Below, piece after piece: positions 34,645 through 48,423 of a DNA stretch of 64,000 bases. The stretch comes from Halichondria panicea. Lineage: Eukaryota; Porifera; Demospongiae; Suberitida; Halichondriidae. The notes below the pieces were generated by a model. That model did no database searches. It was given only the letters and a program-made list of their open reading frames with translations, and was not told where the DNA came from. Within the stretch, counting starts at the first letter, position 1, and every line of letters starts with the position of its first letter. The stretch is from contig NC_087392.1 of the NCBI RefSeq assembly GCF_963675165.1, positions 5,339,442 through 5,403,441 on the forward strand, in the 5' to 3' direction. Both the position numbers and the translations under genes were made by a program.

Positions 34645-35344
34645 TTCCTAACTTGTTCTTTGTGTCTTATTGTTAATTTTGATGAAAGTTGTGGTGAGCA
34701 ATATAGATTTGGGAGATAAAAAGTTTATATTTGAGTGATTTTGCTGTGCATGTGTTGTTAACATTACGTGAGATTAAAACATTGCAAACTATTAATATGG
34801 TGATCCCTAACCTGATCATCAATACCAGCTATACGCTAGGCTAATTACTTCAACTGAACGAGCAGTGACACTCAGTAAATAACTATGTTAAGAGTTGAAT
34901 GATAACATAGCAGGTCAATTGACAACCATCTGCTACAATATTGAGGACAACGCAATGTTTGAAGGACTGTGAACGGAAGCAATCTCTGCACATGAAACCA
35001 CACCCACTGCCTCTCTTACGACTAACCCACAACACAAACTAGCCACAATCTCCCAACACACAACATTCCCCTGCAGGCACTCACCTTATCGGCCCTGATT
35101 GACCCTGAGTGACCTCTCCACAACGCCCCTGTACAACGTCCACTGAGTCTCCGTCAGCTGACAATGCTCTGTACTGGACACCTTGGCCGGGAGCTGACTC
35201 AGCACTTGTGACTTGAGCCTCCGCAGTGTGAAGGGTGTCATGATCTGCTTGACCTGTGTCACTTGCTCCTGGTAGTAGGCACTCGACTCGTCCACTCTCT
35301 GTGGAATGTGTGTGTGTGTGTGTGTGTGTGTGTGGGGGGGGGGG

Positions 35345-35381
<37 letters not shown>

Positions 35382-37638
35382 GGGGGGGGGGGGGCAGTGT
35401 AGTAAGAACTGTGAACTGTACAGGGGAAAGCAGCACATTTTGGCTTACAAACTTTTGTGAACTGAAAAACACACCATATGCATCTTTTAAAAGAGCTTTG
35501 GACAACCCAAATTCAAGTTCTGGTCATTCCAAATGACACAAGGGCAACCTCCTATCCAATCACTCACCCTAGCTCTAGAGAAGATGTTTCTGATTTGAGC
35601 AGAGGATTGTTTGAAAGGAATAACGAAACTGAGTAGAGACATGAACTCCAGCAGGTTGTTCTGTAGTGGAGTCCCCGTGAGCAGGAGTCTCCTCTTAGCC
35701 TGTAGCAATACCATCACAGGATTGTGTGAGTCACTGGGACAAGGTTTGAGCATGACAGGGCCAGTACAGAGACTTACTGTACAACTAACACAAGCATTAC
35801 AGGCACAAAGACATCATAATCATTACACTCTTCAGTACTGCAAGTTTGTACATGTCATCACCCACTGCATATATTTACTAACTCTCCACAACATCAAACA
35901 TACTTTAAGTACGTGCACACACGCTCAATACTACCAGCCTTGCACAGAAGCACACTATGATTGTGATCATACCTGTATTTTCATGAGGTGTGTGTATCGC
36001 AGTGAGTTCATGTTCTTGAGCATATGTCCCTCGTCCAGTACGAGACAGTCTAGAGAGAGCTTCCTAAAGAACTTCCTGTCCTCAGCCTGACCTATACACA
36101 CATTGTACCTGCATGGGGACACAGGGATAGACCATAACTGAGGCATTGAGTGAACAGATTCAACTGTGTGCATGAGATCTATAGTAGTTGTGTAGAAATG
36201 CTCACAGCAGATGCACATGTACCTACAGCTATGTAGGTCAGGTTAACACAAATGTCAACAGTCTTAAAGTTGGAACCACAGGATTAAACAAGTGCCAGAT
36301 ATTAAATTAGTGACAGTACATACGTTGTGAGGATGACATCAAAGTTATCATGATTGGAAAGGATCTCATATCTCATCTGAAACCTGTCCTGTTGGGAACC
36401 TGCAGTGAATCGTACACAAGTCAGTCCCTTCACATAGAGCAAACACCATACACTGTGTAGATGACATGCTCTAGTGAGAGCAGTACTGTACACACAAGCA
36501 CTCACCTCAGTACGCTATGACTGTCATGGCTGGACACCACACCTCAAACTCACGAACCCAATTGTCTACAAGGGAAAGCAATCTGGTGGAAATTGCAATA
36601 CATATACAGTACAGAGTCTTGTAATACAATCATGTTACTCTGAGACCACTTGGTAAAGGTCAGCAGTGTTTAGTTAATACTGCACTTTACTACTATGGCT
36701 CAGGGATTCATTCAACTGCCGAATTCTGTGGCCAAAAAATGACAAATAATGGTACTGATGTAAATTTGAAAGATATCTTTCAGAAAATAGATCAACGGTA
36801 CTAAAGTTATGGATGTTGAAAGATGCTCAACTACACCACCTCTCTCCCCTCTCCCCGTTTAATTAATGGATCAGGGACTCCTCTTTCAGTTGAATTCTAT
36901 GGTCCAATTGAACGATTTTATGAAAGCTTAGAAAGAAATAGTGCCATCAACAATGTGAGAGATAAAAGCATTAGATTAGATAATAGGGCCGAAAATAAAT
37001 TTTAATTTTAATAATCCCCTACAACAGAGCTTATCTGAAGAGCTTTCCCTAGTGAGTACCTAGAGTGGAGGAGGGGACCACGACAAAGAAGTGACCACTG
37101 GAGCCCAGCTGATAGAGGTGGGACAGGAACGATATCGCCTCCACTGTCTTACCAAGGCCCTGCATTGGAGGGAGGAGACTGTTGAACACACAGGATTACT
37201 GTGGAGCATTGCTTTAATAATACTCTGGTGGTAAAATTGACAAGCCACAATAGACTGGGTGTTTCCCTCAGGCAATATGTCAATACCCAAGGAAATTGAA
37301 AACACACGCATGAAACTTTGATGACCATTTATTAGCCTTTATAAAAGTAGAGAAGTATTATTTTCCCTCACAAAGTGGAAGTGGTAACAGTCTACAAAGG
37401 GGAAGGGGGCACTCACACTACCACCCTCATTAAAAGTAAGTAAGCTGTGCTTAATTTTTACGCGAAAACACGGATTGATTTATATTATGGGCGAAATAAT
37501 TAGAAGGGGGTCAACACAAGCTCTCTTCCTGGAACTAACTACAGCCACACAGTAATTACTCCAATACACACACAACTGTGGCTGGTCTAGACAACACATT
37601 CTGATTCCCCTAACCCTCATGCATTGGAGAGTACACAC

Positions 37639-38407
37639 TAGCCTCGTTCCCAGGCCTTACTTTTTCTTGCTGTTGTCACTGTTCATCCATAAATCACAAG
37701 AAAGACATAGTGAGGCAGCAAAGAAAGAAATGGGCGTACAGTTAAGAAAAAGTAAGGCCTGGTTTGGGAAATCGCGTGATCCACAAGGATTTTTATGAAC
37801 GTGGGCGATATGTAGCCCACAATCGTGACGTAAGGTATTCTCCCACGCATTCAGAGTTAATAAAACTGTACTGAGACAACCACCCAAGCTGTACTGCAAG
37901 TCAGATCAGAGAACCAGCGTGGCCAGCTCTGGTGGCAGTAGCTACCTGCAATATGATAATGATGACTAAGCTATTCTTGATCTATACTAGCATGTAGAAA
38001 GACACAAGAAAAGGTAATAGTCTGATAGAATCTGAACACACAATCTAGACTAGTAGATCATCTAGCTAAGCCTAAGGTATATAGCTAGCTATAGTGCTTG
38101 CAAACTTCCAGTTCCAAGTCCATGTCCAGCTTGCTGCAGGCAAAGTTTTATTAGTCATAGATATCTGCGTGGGCAGTCCAACATCTCTAGCTCAGCATGC
38201 CCACGCTCATTTTCACCCTTCTACCACCCTTCTACCCTCACGCGACTTCCCGATACAGGCTCTCCTTTTTCCTAACTCTACGTCTATTTCTTTCTTTATT
38301 CCTCCAATTAATACCGTATTTTATCTCATTGAACGATTAAGACAGTATTTTATCTTATTGAACGATTGTGATAAAGAACAGAAAAAGGAGAGCCTGTGTA
38401 GAGGCTA
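37639..38407. mobile_element. 769-bp element with 9-bp target duplication in helicase intron 6 (copy D)
   Basis: It begins TAGCCTCGTTCCCAGGCC and ends GAGCCTGTGTAGAGGCTA. AGTACACAC flanks it on both sides (37630-37638 and 38408-38416), and copies F and G have the empty site. Next to the left end, an inner foldback pairs CCAGGCCTTACTTTTTCTT with AAGAAAAAGTAAGGCCTGG near 37760. The 9-bp duplication fits a Mutator-like family, and the ends match the 52-bp mini-elements. No transposase is seen. Confidence 0.85.
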
Positions 38408-38547
38408 AGTACACACTAGGAGACTGGCTCACCATTTCATCAGCCAGTATTGCATTGAGGTCTTGAGAGTGTAGCAGGATCAACCAGTTGAGACCAAGCA
38501 ATTGATACTCCTTCAACTGAACACTGCACATGCAGGGACAACAAGTA

Positions 38548-39280
38548 CAACCACTTCACTCTATACACTATATACCTGACCCCCTCAACACTGCCACCTC
38601 ACTCTACACACTATACACCTGACCCCCTCAACACTGCCACCTCACTCTATACACTATACACCTGACCCCCTCAACACTGCCACCTCACTCTATACACCAT
38701 ACACCTGACCCCCTCAACACTGCCACCTCACTCTATACACTATACACCTGACCCCCTCAACACTGCCACCTCACTCTATACACTATACACCTTACCCCCT
38801 CAACACTGCCACCTCACTCTACACACTATACACCTGACCCCCTCAACACTGCCACCTCACTCTATACACTATACACCTGACCCCCTCAACACTGCCACCT
38901 CACTCTATACACTATACACCTGACCCCCTCAACACTGCCACCTCACTCTATACACTATACACCTGACCCCCTCAACACTGCCACCTCACTCTACACACTA
39001 TACACTGACCCCCTCAACACTGCCACTTCACTCTATACACTATACACCTGACCCCCTCAACACTGCCACCTCACTCTATACACTATACACCTGACCCCCT
39101 CAACACTGCCACCTCACTCTACACACTATACACCTGACCCCCTCAACACTGCCACCTCACTCTACACACTATACACCTGACCCCCTCAACACTGCCACCT
39201 CACTCTACACACTATACACCTGACCCCCTCAACACTGCCACCTCACTCTATACACTATACACCTGACCCCCTCAACACTG
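38548..39280. repeat. 43-bp minisatellite, about 17 units, in helicase intron 5 (copy D)
   Basis: The unit contains CACCTCACTCTATACACTAT followed by ACACCTGACCCCCTCAACAC and TGC. About 17 tandem units differ by single substitutions (for example TATACAC/TACACAC). There are no spacers of differing sequence, so it is not a CRISPR. The homologous intron in copy F has about 15 units. Confidence 0.95.
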
Positions 39281-40730
39281 AGTGTCCATTACACTAGTTC
39301 ATACAACATGCAACGTGCAATAGACTTGTTAGTGCTTGACTGCTCACCTTGGGTTCATAACAGCAGGTTGTGCCGAGTACACCACATCATCTCCAGTAGT
39401 ACTCACACACTATAAAAGCAATGACAATAGAGTGGATATTTCACAACCAGTAGTTACAATACAGAAGCTTTCCCTCGGCTGCTAAAGATATGTACCTCTG
39501 AGTTTTGCAGGTGAGAGAACTTGTCTTGGATGGAGGTGGAGATGGTCCTGCATTGAGCCAGTAGTCTAACAAGAACCTTCCTCTCTGCCAGTAGTGTCAG
39601 ACAGCCCTCCAGCAACTGGGGGTGGGGGACAGTCAAAGCAGGCTCTAGATTATAGATGGAGGGAGACCTACCTGTTCACTAAGACCCTTCTTTGCAACAA
39701 GAGCCTCCACCTACAGTACAAATACACACACACATTACTAATGCATATACGTACACTAAACACAAAGGACACAATAAAGTAGTTTATCAAAGACCTCGAT
39801 TATTAAATAATAGTAGCCATGAAGATGATCTCTTACCAAATGCTTTCAGGTTTCAAAGGGTCGGTGTTTGTCAACCAGTTTAGCCTTGGTAAGAGAGCAG
39901 CGTGGAATATCACACAGCTCATCCAGGGAGGAATCATTCATAAAATTGAGGATTGACTTCTTCTGTTTGACGGAATAACCATCTCCCTCTGATTCTGATC
40001 CACTGTACTCATCACGATAACTATCAGTCAACTCCACCACATCAGCAGTAGTGTCACAAGACTGTATACTTTGTTTGGTTTCCATTGACGACAACTTCGT
40101 TTTTGATGAACTACGATCATCATCGCTATCGCTACTTTCTATTAATATTCTTTTCTTGACCTTCTTACAGTTTCTAGCGGCTTCACTGTGCATTTTAATT
40201 TCTTCTGAATCGTTTGTAATCTTGCTTTTCTGAAATGCAAACTTCTGGAGCTTTCTTCTTGAGCTGCTAAGCCATTCTGATGATTCTTTGAGCTCCATTG
40301 CACGAGGACTATCATTGCTGGAGGGTACATCTGAGTCACTGTCACTCTGTATGTACAGTGAGCATCTAGGTCGAGGGACCTGTTTTCGGTTTCTTATCAA
40401 ATCTGGAGAAAGAATCTGAATCGGACATCACATCTTCAACGTCTATAGCATCTTTTACTGAGACACCTTTCACTTGTGTTGAAGTTGTGAAGAGTTTTCT
40501 ACGTTTGAATAATCCATTCACTTCAGAAGAACTTTCTCCATATTCTTCGTCTGAGCTAACAATTCGGGCACATTTTCTTGGCTTCTTTGCTAGGGCACTA
40601 AATCGTCTAGGAGAGGTATGTTCCTCAACTGCAGGGACTGTCAGAGAGGGGAGGAGGGAGGAGGGGGTTTCTGGGATTACCTCTTTTGAGGTTTCCACAG
40701 GAGGACTCACATTTTCTTCTCATTGTCCAT

Positions 40731-41007
40731 TGACTTGATTATAAAGGTTGGGCAAAGGTCTTTGCTCAGTGCTTCTGTGTAAGGCTTGTAGTATTGAGTG
40801 TGTGTGCACATACTTAATTAAGTTATGGAGAGTTTGTTAGTTAATATATGGTAATCACATGTACAGACTTGCAGTACCAAAGACTGATTATGATGTCTTT
40901 GTGCCTGTAATACTTGTGTTAGTTGTACAGTAAATCTCTGCACTGGCCCTGTCATGCTCAAACCTTGTCCCAGTGACTCACACAATCCTGTGATGGTATT
41001 GCTACAG
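40731..41007. other. Head-to-head junction of helicase copies D and E
   Basis: Upstream flank of copy D continues to about 40769 (ggtctttgctca). From 40770 the sequence is intron 10 of copy E in plus orientation, matching the reverse complement of copy G near 62175. Exons 1-10 of E are therefore missing. Confidence 0.7.
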
Positions 41008-41324
41008 GCTAAGAGGAGACTCCTGCTCACGGGGACTCCACTACAGAACAACCTGCTGGAGCTCATGTCTCTACTCAGTTTCGTTATTCCTTTCAAACAA
41101 TTCTCTGCTCAAATCAGAAACACCTTCTCTAGAGCTAGGGTGAGTGATTGGATAGGAGGTTGCCCTTGAGTCATTTGGAATGACCAGAACTTGAATTTGG
41201 GTTGTCCAAAGCTCTTTTAAAAGATGCTTATAGTGTATTTTTCAGTTCACAAAAGTTTGTAAGCCAAAATTTGCTGCTTTCCCCTGTACAGTTCACAGTT
41301 CTTACTACACTGCCCCCCCCCACA

Positions 41325-41330
41325 CACACA

Positions 41331-41421
<91 letters not shown>

Positions 41422-41438
41422 ACACACACACACACATT
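41325..41438. repeat. (AC)n microsatellite before helicase exon 12 (copy E)
   Basis: A CA array with two CATACA interruptions, ending a few bases before the acceptor attccacag of exon 12. Counterparts next to (G)n runs lie at 35309-35395, 48645-48745 and 61585-61650. Array lengths differ between copies. Confidence 0.95.
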
Positions 41439-42108
41439 CCACAGAGAGTGGACGAGTCGAGTGCCTACTACCAGGAGCAAGTGAGACAGGCCAAGCAGAT
41501 CATGACACCCTTTACACTGCGGAGGCTCAAGTCACAAGTGCTGAGTCAGCTCCCGGCCAAGGTGTCCAGTACAGAGCATTGTCAGCTGACAGAGACTCAG
41601 TGGACGTTGTACAGGGGCGTGGTGGAGAGGTCACTCAGGGTCAATCAGGGCCGGCATGGTGAGTGCCTGCAGGGGAATGTTGTGTGTTGGGAGATTGTGG
41701 CTAGTTTGTGTTGTGGGTTAGTCGTAAGAGAGGCAGTGGGTGTGGTTTCATGTGCAGAGATTGCTTCCGTTCACAGTCCCTCAAACATTGCGTTGTCCTC
41801 AATATTGTAGCAGATGGTTGTCAATTGACCTGCTATGTTATCATGCAACTCTTAACATAGTTATTTACTGAGTGTCACTGCTCGTTCAGTTGAAGTAATT
41901 AGCCTAGCATATAGCTGGTATTGATGATCAGGTTAGGGATCACCATATTAATAGTTCCCAATGTTTTAATCTCAATCTATCTCACGTAATGTTAACAACA
42001 CATGCACAGTAAAATCACCCAAATATAAACTTTTTATCTCCCAAATCTATATTGCTCACCACAACTTTCATCAAAATTAACAATAAGACACAAAGAACAA
42101 GTTAGGAA

Positions 42109-44270
42109 CTATACAAAAGTAATTACTTCACATTTTCTGTCTGTAGCATCTCCACCCACCACCATCAGTTTGTTCCCAGGGAGGGCAGCAGTGGGACATG
42201 ATGATCGAGGTGTTGACATTTGAATAATGACAGTCCATAATGTCTCGTTGTACTGATATATGTCCTTCGTGTTATCTCCATTGGAGTCCCACCCACCCAC
42301 TGCCAGCAGGTGGCCATTGATGGTAACAAGAGAGGAATAGCTAACTGGCAAAGGGGCAATCTTCTTCCATATAGCTGAGCTTGGTTGGGATTGAGTTAGT
42401 TGTCTTAATGAGCATTTGTACACTGAATACTTCTCTTGAGCATTATCAGTTCGTGTGTGTATATACACATAGTCTCCACAGATCATTGTTGATGGGCGAG
42501 TGGTTGGCACAGGTAGTGAGCTAACAATAGACCATCGCATGTTAGCAGTGTTTAATATCTCGACCGTATTTAATGTTTTTGAATCACACAATCCCCCAGC
42601 CACTACAAGTGTGTTGTTGGCGTACACAGCTCCAGGTGTCCACCGTTTGGTTGGCATGGGAGGGAAGTGCTCGACCCATTTGTTGTTAATGTAGCTGTAG
42701 AGTTTGTTACTATAGTATTGTGTGTCTGACCGTCCCCCCACAGTTGTGAGCATGTCATCAACACTGACAATAGTGAAGCGGTTGTTAGGGCAAGGTGGTA
42801 ACTCGTACCACTGATTGTTGCTGAACTCATAGACTTTATTATTTCTGTATGGACTAAAGTATGTCTTGTCTCCAATCACGGCTGATGATGATCCATACCC
42901 AATACCATCAGGTGCATCAGGTAGTGACTCTATTGTAACAGGTTTCGTTGGTGTAGCTTGCTCATCTTGCAGTGCGACTTGGTGCATTCGAATCGATAGA
43001 TCGTGAGATTCTTCGTTCTTGCTTGCCAACGCTTGTCTCAGTTGAGTGACTTCTCTGTCTCGTTGATCGATGGTTTGTTGGAGGACAGCAGTGTTCTCCT
43101 CACTTGATTGCAACTCTTGGTTGAGTCTCCTCAGCTGTCTCTCCCTGGCTTCAGCCTCGTGTTGAAGGGTTGCTTTGTCTTGTTGGAGGGTTTGTATTTT
43201 ATTAGCTTGTGTATGTAACTGTTCATTGTTTGTGTAATTATCTCTTGATTTTCTGTTAAAATCCGTTCGTTTATTTGTAGCTGTGTGTCATTTGCTGTTA
43301 TTTGCTCTCTGAGCATCTGGTGCAGGTCTTGTTGGGAGCTTTCCTGGTATCGTGGTGTCCTCTTGAGAGCATCTAGTGTTTGGCAAAGCTTTTGGGAAGA
43401 TGGTCGTTCAACATCTCTGTCTTTGAGGCAGCAACGAGCAATCGGCAGTAGAGGGTGGGTGGGCTCAATCAGGCTCAGGTGAGCTTGTCTTCTCTCTAGT
43501 TCTGGGATTGCTATTTTAGCCTCAATTGTGCGACCTGGATTTCGTGGATGGGGAACTTGAATATTCTCGAATCGATCTGTTGGCTTTGGAAACTGTCGAG
43601 TTGTGGTCTGAACTAAAAGCACACCAAATGAGACGTTGTCTAGTTTGTCTGTGTACACTGGTGGTTCGTTTAGTGCCTCGGGAGACATGAAGGCTGGTGT
43701 TCCCGGGCATGTGGTCATTGTGGCTAGTCGGCTGACGTTTATGTCCCTAAATTTGGACATTCCGAAATCGGTGACTTTGGCTCGAGTGCCTGCAATGAGC
43801 AGGACATTGTTGCTGGAGAGGTCGCGATGGATGATCCCATTGGAGTGGAGAAAGGCAAGTGCTTGAGCTATGTCATAGGAGAGGTTGACTTGGATGTGGT
43901 AGGGAATGTCTCCAGGTGATGACTCCAGGAAGTGTGTCAGACTCTCGTCCATGAGCTCCATGAGAAGAACTGGTGCATTTGTGTCGGGATCGCGATAGGT
44001 CCCCAAGTACTGTACAATGTTGGGGTGGTTGATACAACTCAGAAATGCACACTCTGTTTCGAATCTTCTAAACGGGTGTCTATGTTCTTTGCCAGGATCT
44101 GGAACAGCTATTTGGAAGAGCACTGGATAGAGTAGCTTGGCAGCACAGAGTAGCTGGTCACACTTGGCTTTACACACTGCCCCGTAGGAGCCAGTACCAA
44201 GGGTATCATTCTTGAAGAGTTGAACATTTCTGAATATGTACTCTTGTTCATGGTCTTGTCTCTCAGCCAT
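42109..44270 (-). pseudogene. Kinase-coiled coil-kelch gene in copy E, one-base frameshift in the coiled coil
   Basis: The minus-strand gene starts at 44268-44270 and ends at 42109, antisense in helicase intron 12 as in D and G. It is almost identical to the gene at 58753-60915 (for example DGADRKCEV there, DATDRKCEV here). A single A is missing from the run near 43228-43232 (cacaaacaat instead of cacaaaacaat), so the kinase frame ends after 379 residues and the kelch part lies in another frame (334 codons). All kinase motifs remain. It could make a kelch-less kinase if expressed, but is best treated as a young pseudogene or a possible base-calling error. Confidence 0.88.
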
Positions 44271-44950
44271 AGCTAGTGCTTGTTAATAGCAAAGTATAGG
44301 TGTACGGTTTAAGCTAGCTAGAAAAGGGGTGATCATGTGCTTGTGTGTGTGTGATCATGTGCAGAGTAGATATTCACGACGCATCATTTGTATAATACCA
44401 CGGAATACCTAACATTGTGGTTTCTTAGCAACAAAACTAATTGATAAACGGCTGTAAGTAGTGGTGTTAGTAGGTTAGTGCAGTAGTTCCAAGGGCTTGT
44501 GTATTGTATATCTGTGCATTGTACCGTATTAGTAGAATGTTTTACGAACATCAAATCATAAGCGAACTTTGTGTGTATTGATAAAATAATATCATAAACC
44601 CCTATAACTGGTACAATACTATCCTTGCCAGAACGCAGTAGTTAGATTTTCTGCTGATTTGGCTCATTCGCAAAGATTTTCATGCTACAGTGTTTGTGCC
44701 CCGTACTGAGCACCCCCTCTCCACTACAGGTGATGAGCTCAACAAGAGGATGGACGTGATGGTAGACCTTCGCAAGGCCACCAACCATCCCCTACTCCTG
44801 AGACACCACTACACTGACCACACCCTACACTGCATGGTGAGGGCCATCCTAAAGGAGCCCAGTCACAGAGATGCTGCTCCCAACCTCGTGTGGGAGGATA
44901 TGAGTGTAATGTCAGACTTTGAGCTACACAACCTCTGCACACTGTACAAG

Positions 44951-44981
<31 letters not shown>

Positions 44982-45824
44982 CGTGCGTGCGTGAGTGTGT
45001 GGGCGTATGTGTGTGTGTTTGTGTGTGTGTGTGTTTATTGTATAGGATAATGGAGGTCAATGACTGTGTTTGTGGATTGCAGAGTTTATGTATTTAGTAG
45101 CTCACTATGTGTGTACACAATGCAGTACTGTTGGTCATTATTAGGAGGTGTGGTCACATGTTATGTAATGCACATGTACACACATACGTAGTCACTATCA
45201 GAATACGCTCTACCCGGGAGCTTGGTGGGAATGTCTGGAAAATGTGAATTCCTGTCAAAAAAATTGTCACAACTGAAAAAGAATGTGAGTACATAAATAA
45301 CATTTTATTTAGTATTTTTCCCAACTAGGGTGATCGTGTGTTGGTGTTCAGTCAGTTTACAATGATGCTCGACATTCTTGAGATGTTTCTACAGCAACAA
45401 GGCCACGCCCACCTCCGACTGGACGGCCAGACACCCGTCACTGAGAGGTGAGTTGGTGCCCACTGTGTAGCTGACATGCAAGAGTGTATAACAGGCTATC
45501 CAATACAATATAGCCGGAAGTACTATAGTTTTACAATGTGTGCGTGTGCGTGTGTGCATGTGTGATATCGTACGTATTGAGTGCTTTGATTGCAGGCAGG
45601 GGCTAATAGACCAGTTCAATGAACAGGAGAGCATCTTCGTGTTCCTACTATCAACAAGGGCTGGTGAGTTAATGGTGACCTGTACACACTAGTCTAGCGT
45701 AACTGAGCCTGTCCATTATCTGTACAGTAGCTAATGTCTGACTAGACAGATCTCATGGTCTTCACTGATGATCTTTTCTTCTAGTGATGTGTAGAACGCC
45801 CACACACTTGTACAGACTCATTGA

Positions 45825-46007
<183 letters not shown>

Positions 46008-46020
46008 TAGATTAAACTTT

Positions 46021-46662
46021 GCTCAAGTGAAAGGTGTCTCAGTAAAAGATGCTATAGAAGTTGAAGATGTAATGTCCGATTCAGATTCTTCTCCAGATTT
46101 GATAAGAAACCAAAAACAGTTCCCTCGACCTAGACGCTCAGTGTACATACAGAGTGACAGTGACTCAGATGTACCCTCCAGCAATGATAGACCTCGTGCA
46201 ATTGAGCTCAAAGAATCATCAGAATGGCTTAGCAGCTCAAGAAGAAAGCTCCAGAAGTTTGCATTTCAGAAAAGCAAGATTACAAACGATTCAGAAGAAA
46301 TAAAAATGCACAGTGAAGCCGCTAGAAACTGTAAGAAGGTCAAGAAAAGAATATTAATAGAAAGTAGCGATAGCGATGATGATCGTAGTTCATCAAAAAC
46401 AAAGTTGTCGTCAATGGAAACCAAACAAAGTGTACAGTCTTGTGACACTACTGCTGATGTGGTGGAGTTGACTGATAGTTATCGTGATGAGTACAGTGGG
46501 TCAGAATCAGAGGAAGATGGTTATTCCGTCAAACAGAAGAAGTCAATCCTCAAGTTTATGAATGATTCCTCCCTGGATGAGCTGTGTGATATTCCACGCT
46601 GCTCTGTTACCAAGGCTAAACTGATTGACAAACATCGACCCTTTGAAACTTGGAAGCATTTG
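46021..46662 (+). pseudogene. Helicase exon 2 fragment
   Basis: Plus-strand sequence corresponding to most of exon 2: VKGVSVKDAIEVEDVMSD, Ser/Asp-rich acidic blocks (IESSDSDDDRSSS), and SLDELCDIPRCSVTKAKLI up to ETWKHL and a gtgagg donor at 46663. The frame is open and lacks the frameshift and stop seen in copy D. It is fused at its left to intron 17 of copy E and stands alone, without exon 1 or 3. Confidence 0.88.
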
Positions 46663-47097
46663 GTGAGGGACTGTGCTATTAGTTGATAATCGAGGTATTT
46701 GATAAAGTAGCTTTACTGTGTACTTATACGCATTAGAAAAAATTTGCATATTCAAGCTTTGAAGTGGCCACTGCTAATGAGGTGTCTATCCAACTAAGAA
46801 ACCTGCTAGCAGGTCACTATCTGAGTTAGTGACCTGCTAGCAGGGCTCTAACTAGTACCCACAAAAATGCATTTTCTAAGGAGATAGACCATGTGTAGTA
46901 GCTTCTCAGAGGAGGTCCGACAACCGTGCGCCTGGAATTAATATTTGCTGAATCAGCATTTAATAAAACTTGCCTTTACAGGAGAGTTAGAGCTCCTATT
47001 ACTAAAACTAGGCCTAACAATACAAGACAGAGGGCTAAGTCTAAGAAGAGTGCAACACCTACCTCTAAAGGCAAGTTTTATGAAAATGCTGATGTAA
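46663..47097. other. Rearrangement junction with two foldbacks
   Basis: The first 65 bp are helicase intron 2. Bases 46801-46844 form an inverted repeat built on CCTGCTAGCAGGTCACTA. Bases about 46958-46986 and 47069-47096 form a second inverted pair (aaaacttgcctttacag against ctctaaaggcaagtttt). The enclosed sequence reads as a basic peptide (PITKTRPNNTRQRAKSKKS) of unknown origin. Confidence 0.5.
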
Positions 47098-47997
47098 TCT
47101 CACGATCTATCGACTCGAATGCACCAAGTCGCACTGCAAGATGAGCAAGCTACACCAATGAAACCTGTTACAATAGAGTCACTACCTGATGTACCTGTTT
47201 GTATTGGGTATGGATCATCATCAGCCGTGATTGGAGACAAGGCATACTTTAGTCCACACGGAAATAAAACTGTTTATGAGTTCAGCAACAATCAGTGGCA
47301 CAAGTTACCACCTTGCCCTAACCTGTACTTCACTATTGTCAGTGTTAATGACATGCTCACAACTGTGGGGGGATATTCAGACACACAACACTATAGTAAC
47401 AAACTCTACAGCTACATTAACAACAAATGGGTCGAACACTTCCCTCCCATGCCAACCGGACGGTGGACACCTGGAGCTGTGTACCCTAACAACACACTTG
47501 TATTGGTTGGGGGATTTAGTGATTCAAAAAGTTCAAATACTGTTGAGATATTAAACACTGCTAACATGCGATGGTCTATTGTTAGCTCACTACCTGTGCC
47601 AACCAATCAATCATCAACAACGATCTGTGGAGACTATGTGTATATACACACACAAACTAGTAATGCTCAAGAGAAGTATTCAGTGTACAAATGCTCATTA
47701 AGACAACTAACTCAGTCCCAGCCAAGCTCAGCTATATGGGAGAAGATTGCCCCTTTGCCAGTTAGCTGGTCCACTCTTGTTACCATCAATGGCCACCTGC
47801 TGGCAGTGGGTGGGGAGGACTCCAATGGAGATAAGACTAAGGACATATATCAATACAACAAGACATCATGGACTGTCATTAGTCAAATGTCAACACCTCG
47901 ATCATCATGTCCCACTGCTGCCCTCCCTGGGAATAAACTGATGGTGGTGGGTGGAGATGATACATACAGAAAATGTGAAGTAATTACTTTTGTTTAG
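47098..47997 (+). pseudogene. Kelch-only remnant of a kinase-kelch gene (5' truncated)
   Basis: From tctcacgatctatcgactcg onward the sequence follows the end of the coiled coil and the whole kelch domain, open for 292 codons from the first in-frame ATG (47119) to the stop. Kinase and most of the coiled coil are missing and replaced by unrelated sequence. Its 3' flank matches helicase intron 12, leading into copy F exon 12. A free kelch propeller could fold, but no promoter is evident. Confidence 0.88.
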
Positions 47998-48423
47998 TGC
48001 CTAACTTTTTGTTGAATGTTATCATAACGAATAAATGTGGTGAGCAATCTAGATTTGGCAGATAAAAGTAACGTTGGTAATTACTATTTTGGGTGATTTG
48101 CTGTGCATGTCTATAGATCTAGATATAGCAATAAGCAGCGTTTAATGAACCCTATAACCTAATCATCAAATCAATACCAGCAATACGATTCAACTAAACG
48201 AGCAGTACACTCAGTAAATAATTATGTTAAGAGTTGCATGATAACATAGCAGGTCAATTGACAACCATCGGCTACAATATTGAGGATAACACAATGTTTG
48301 AGGGACTGTGAACGGAAGCAATCTCTGCACATGAAACCACACCCACTGCCTCTCTTACGACTAACCCACAACACAAACTAGCCACAATCTCCCAACACAC
48401 AACATTCCCCTGCAGGCACTCAC

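Noticed and set aside
37600..37625. Telomere-like CCCTAACCCT
   Set aside because: It is a single short run in an intron that is conserved in copies F and G, not a repeat array.
38548..39280. Possible CRISPR-like array
   Set aside because: Units are directly adjacent 43-bp repeats with no unique spacers, and the array lies in an intron of an animal gene; it is a minisatellite.
42500..42694. Small open frames opposite the kelch and kinase domains (several copies)
   Set aside because: They recur at the same place opposite each kinase-kelch gene and change with its codons; they are shadow frames.
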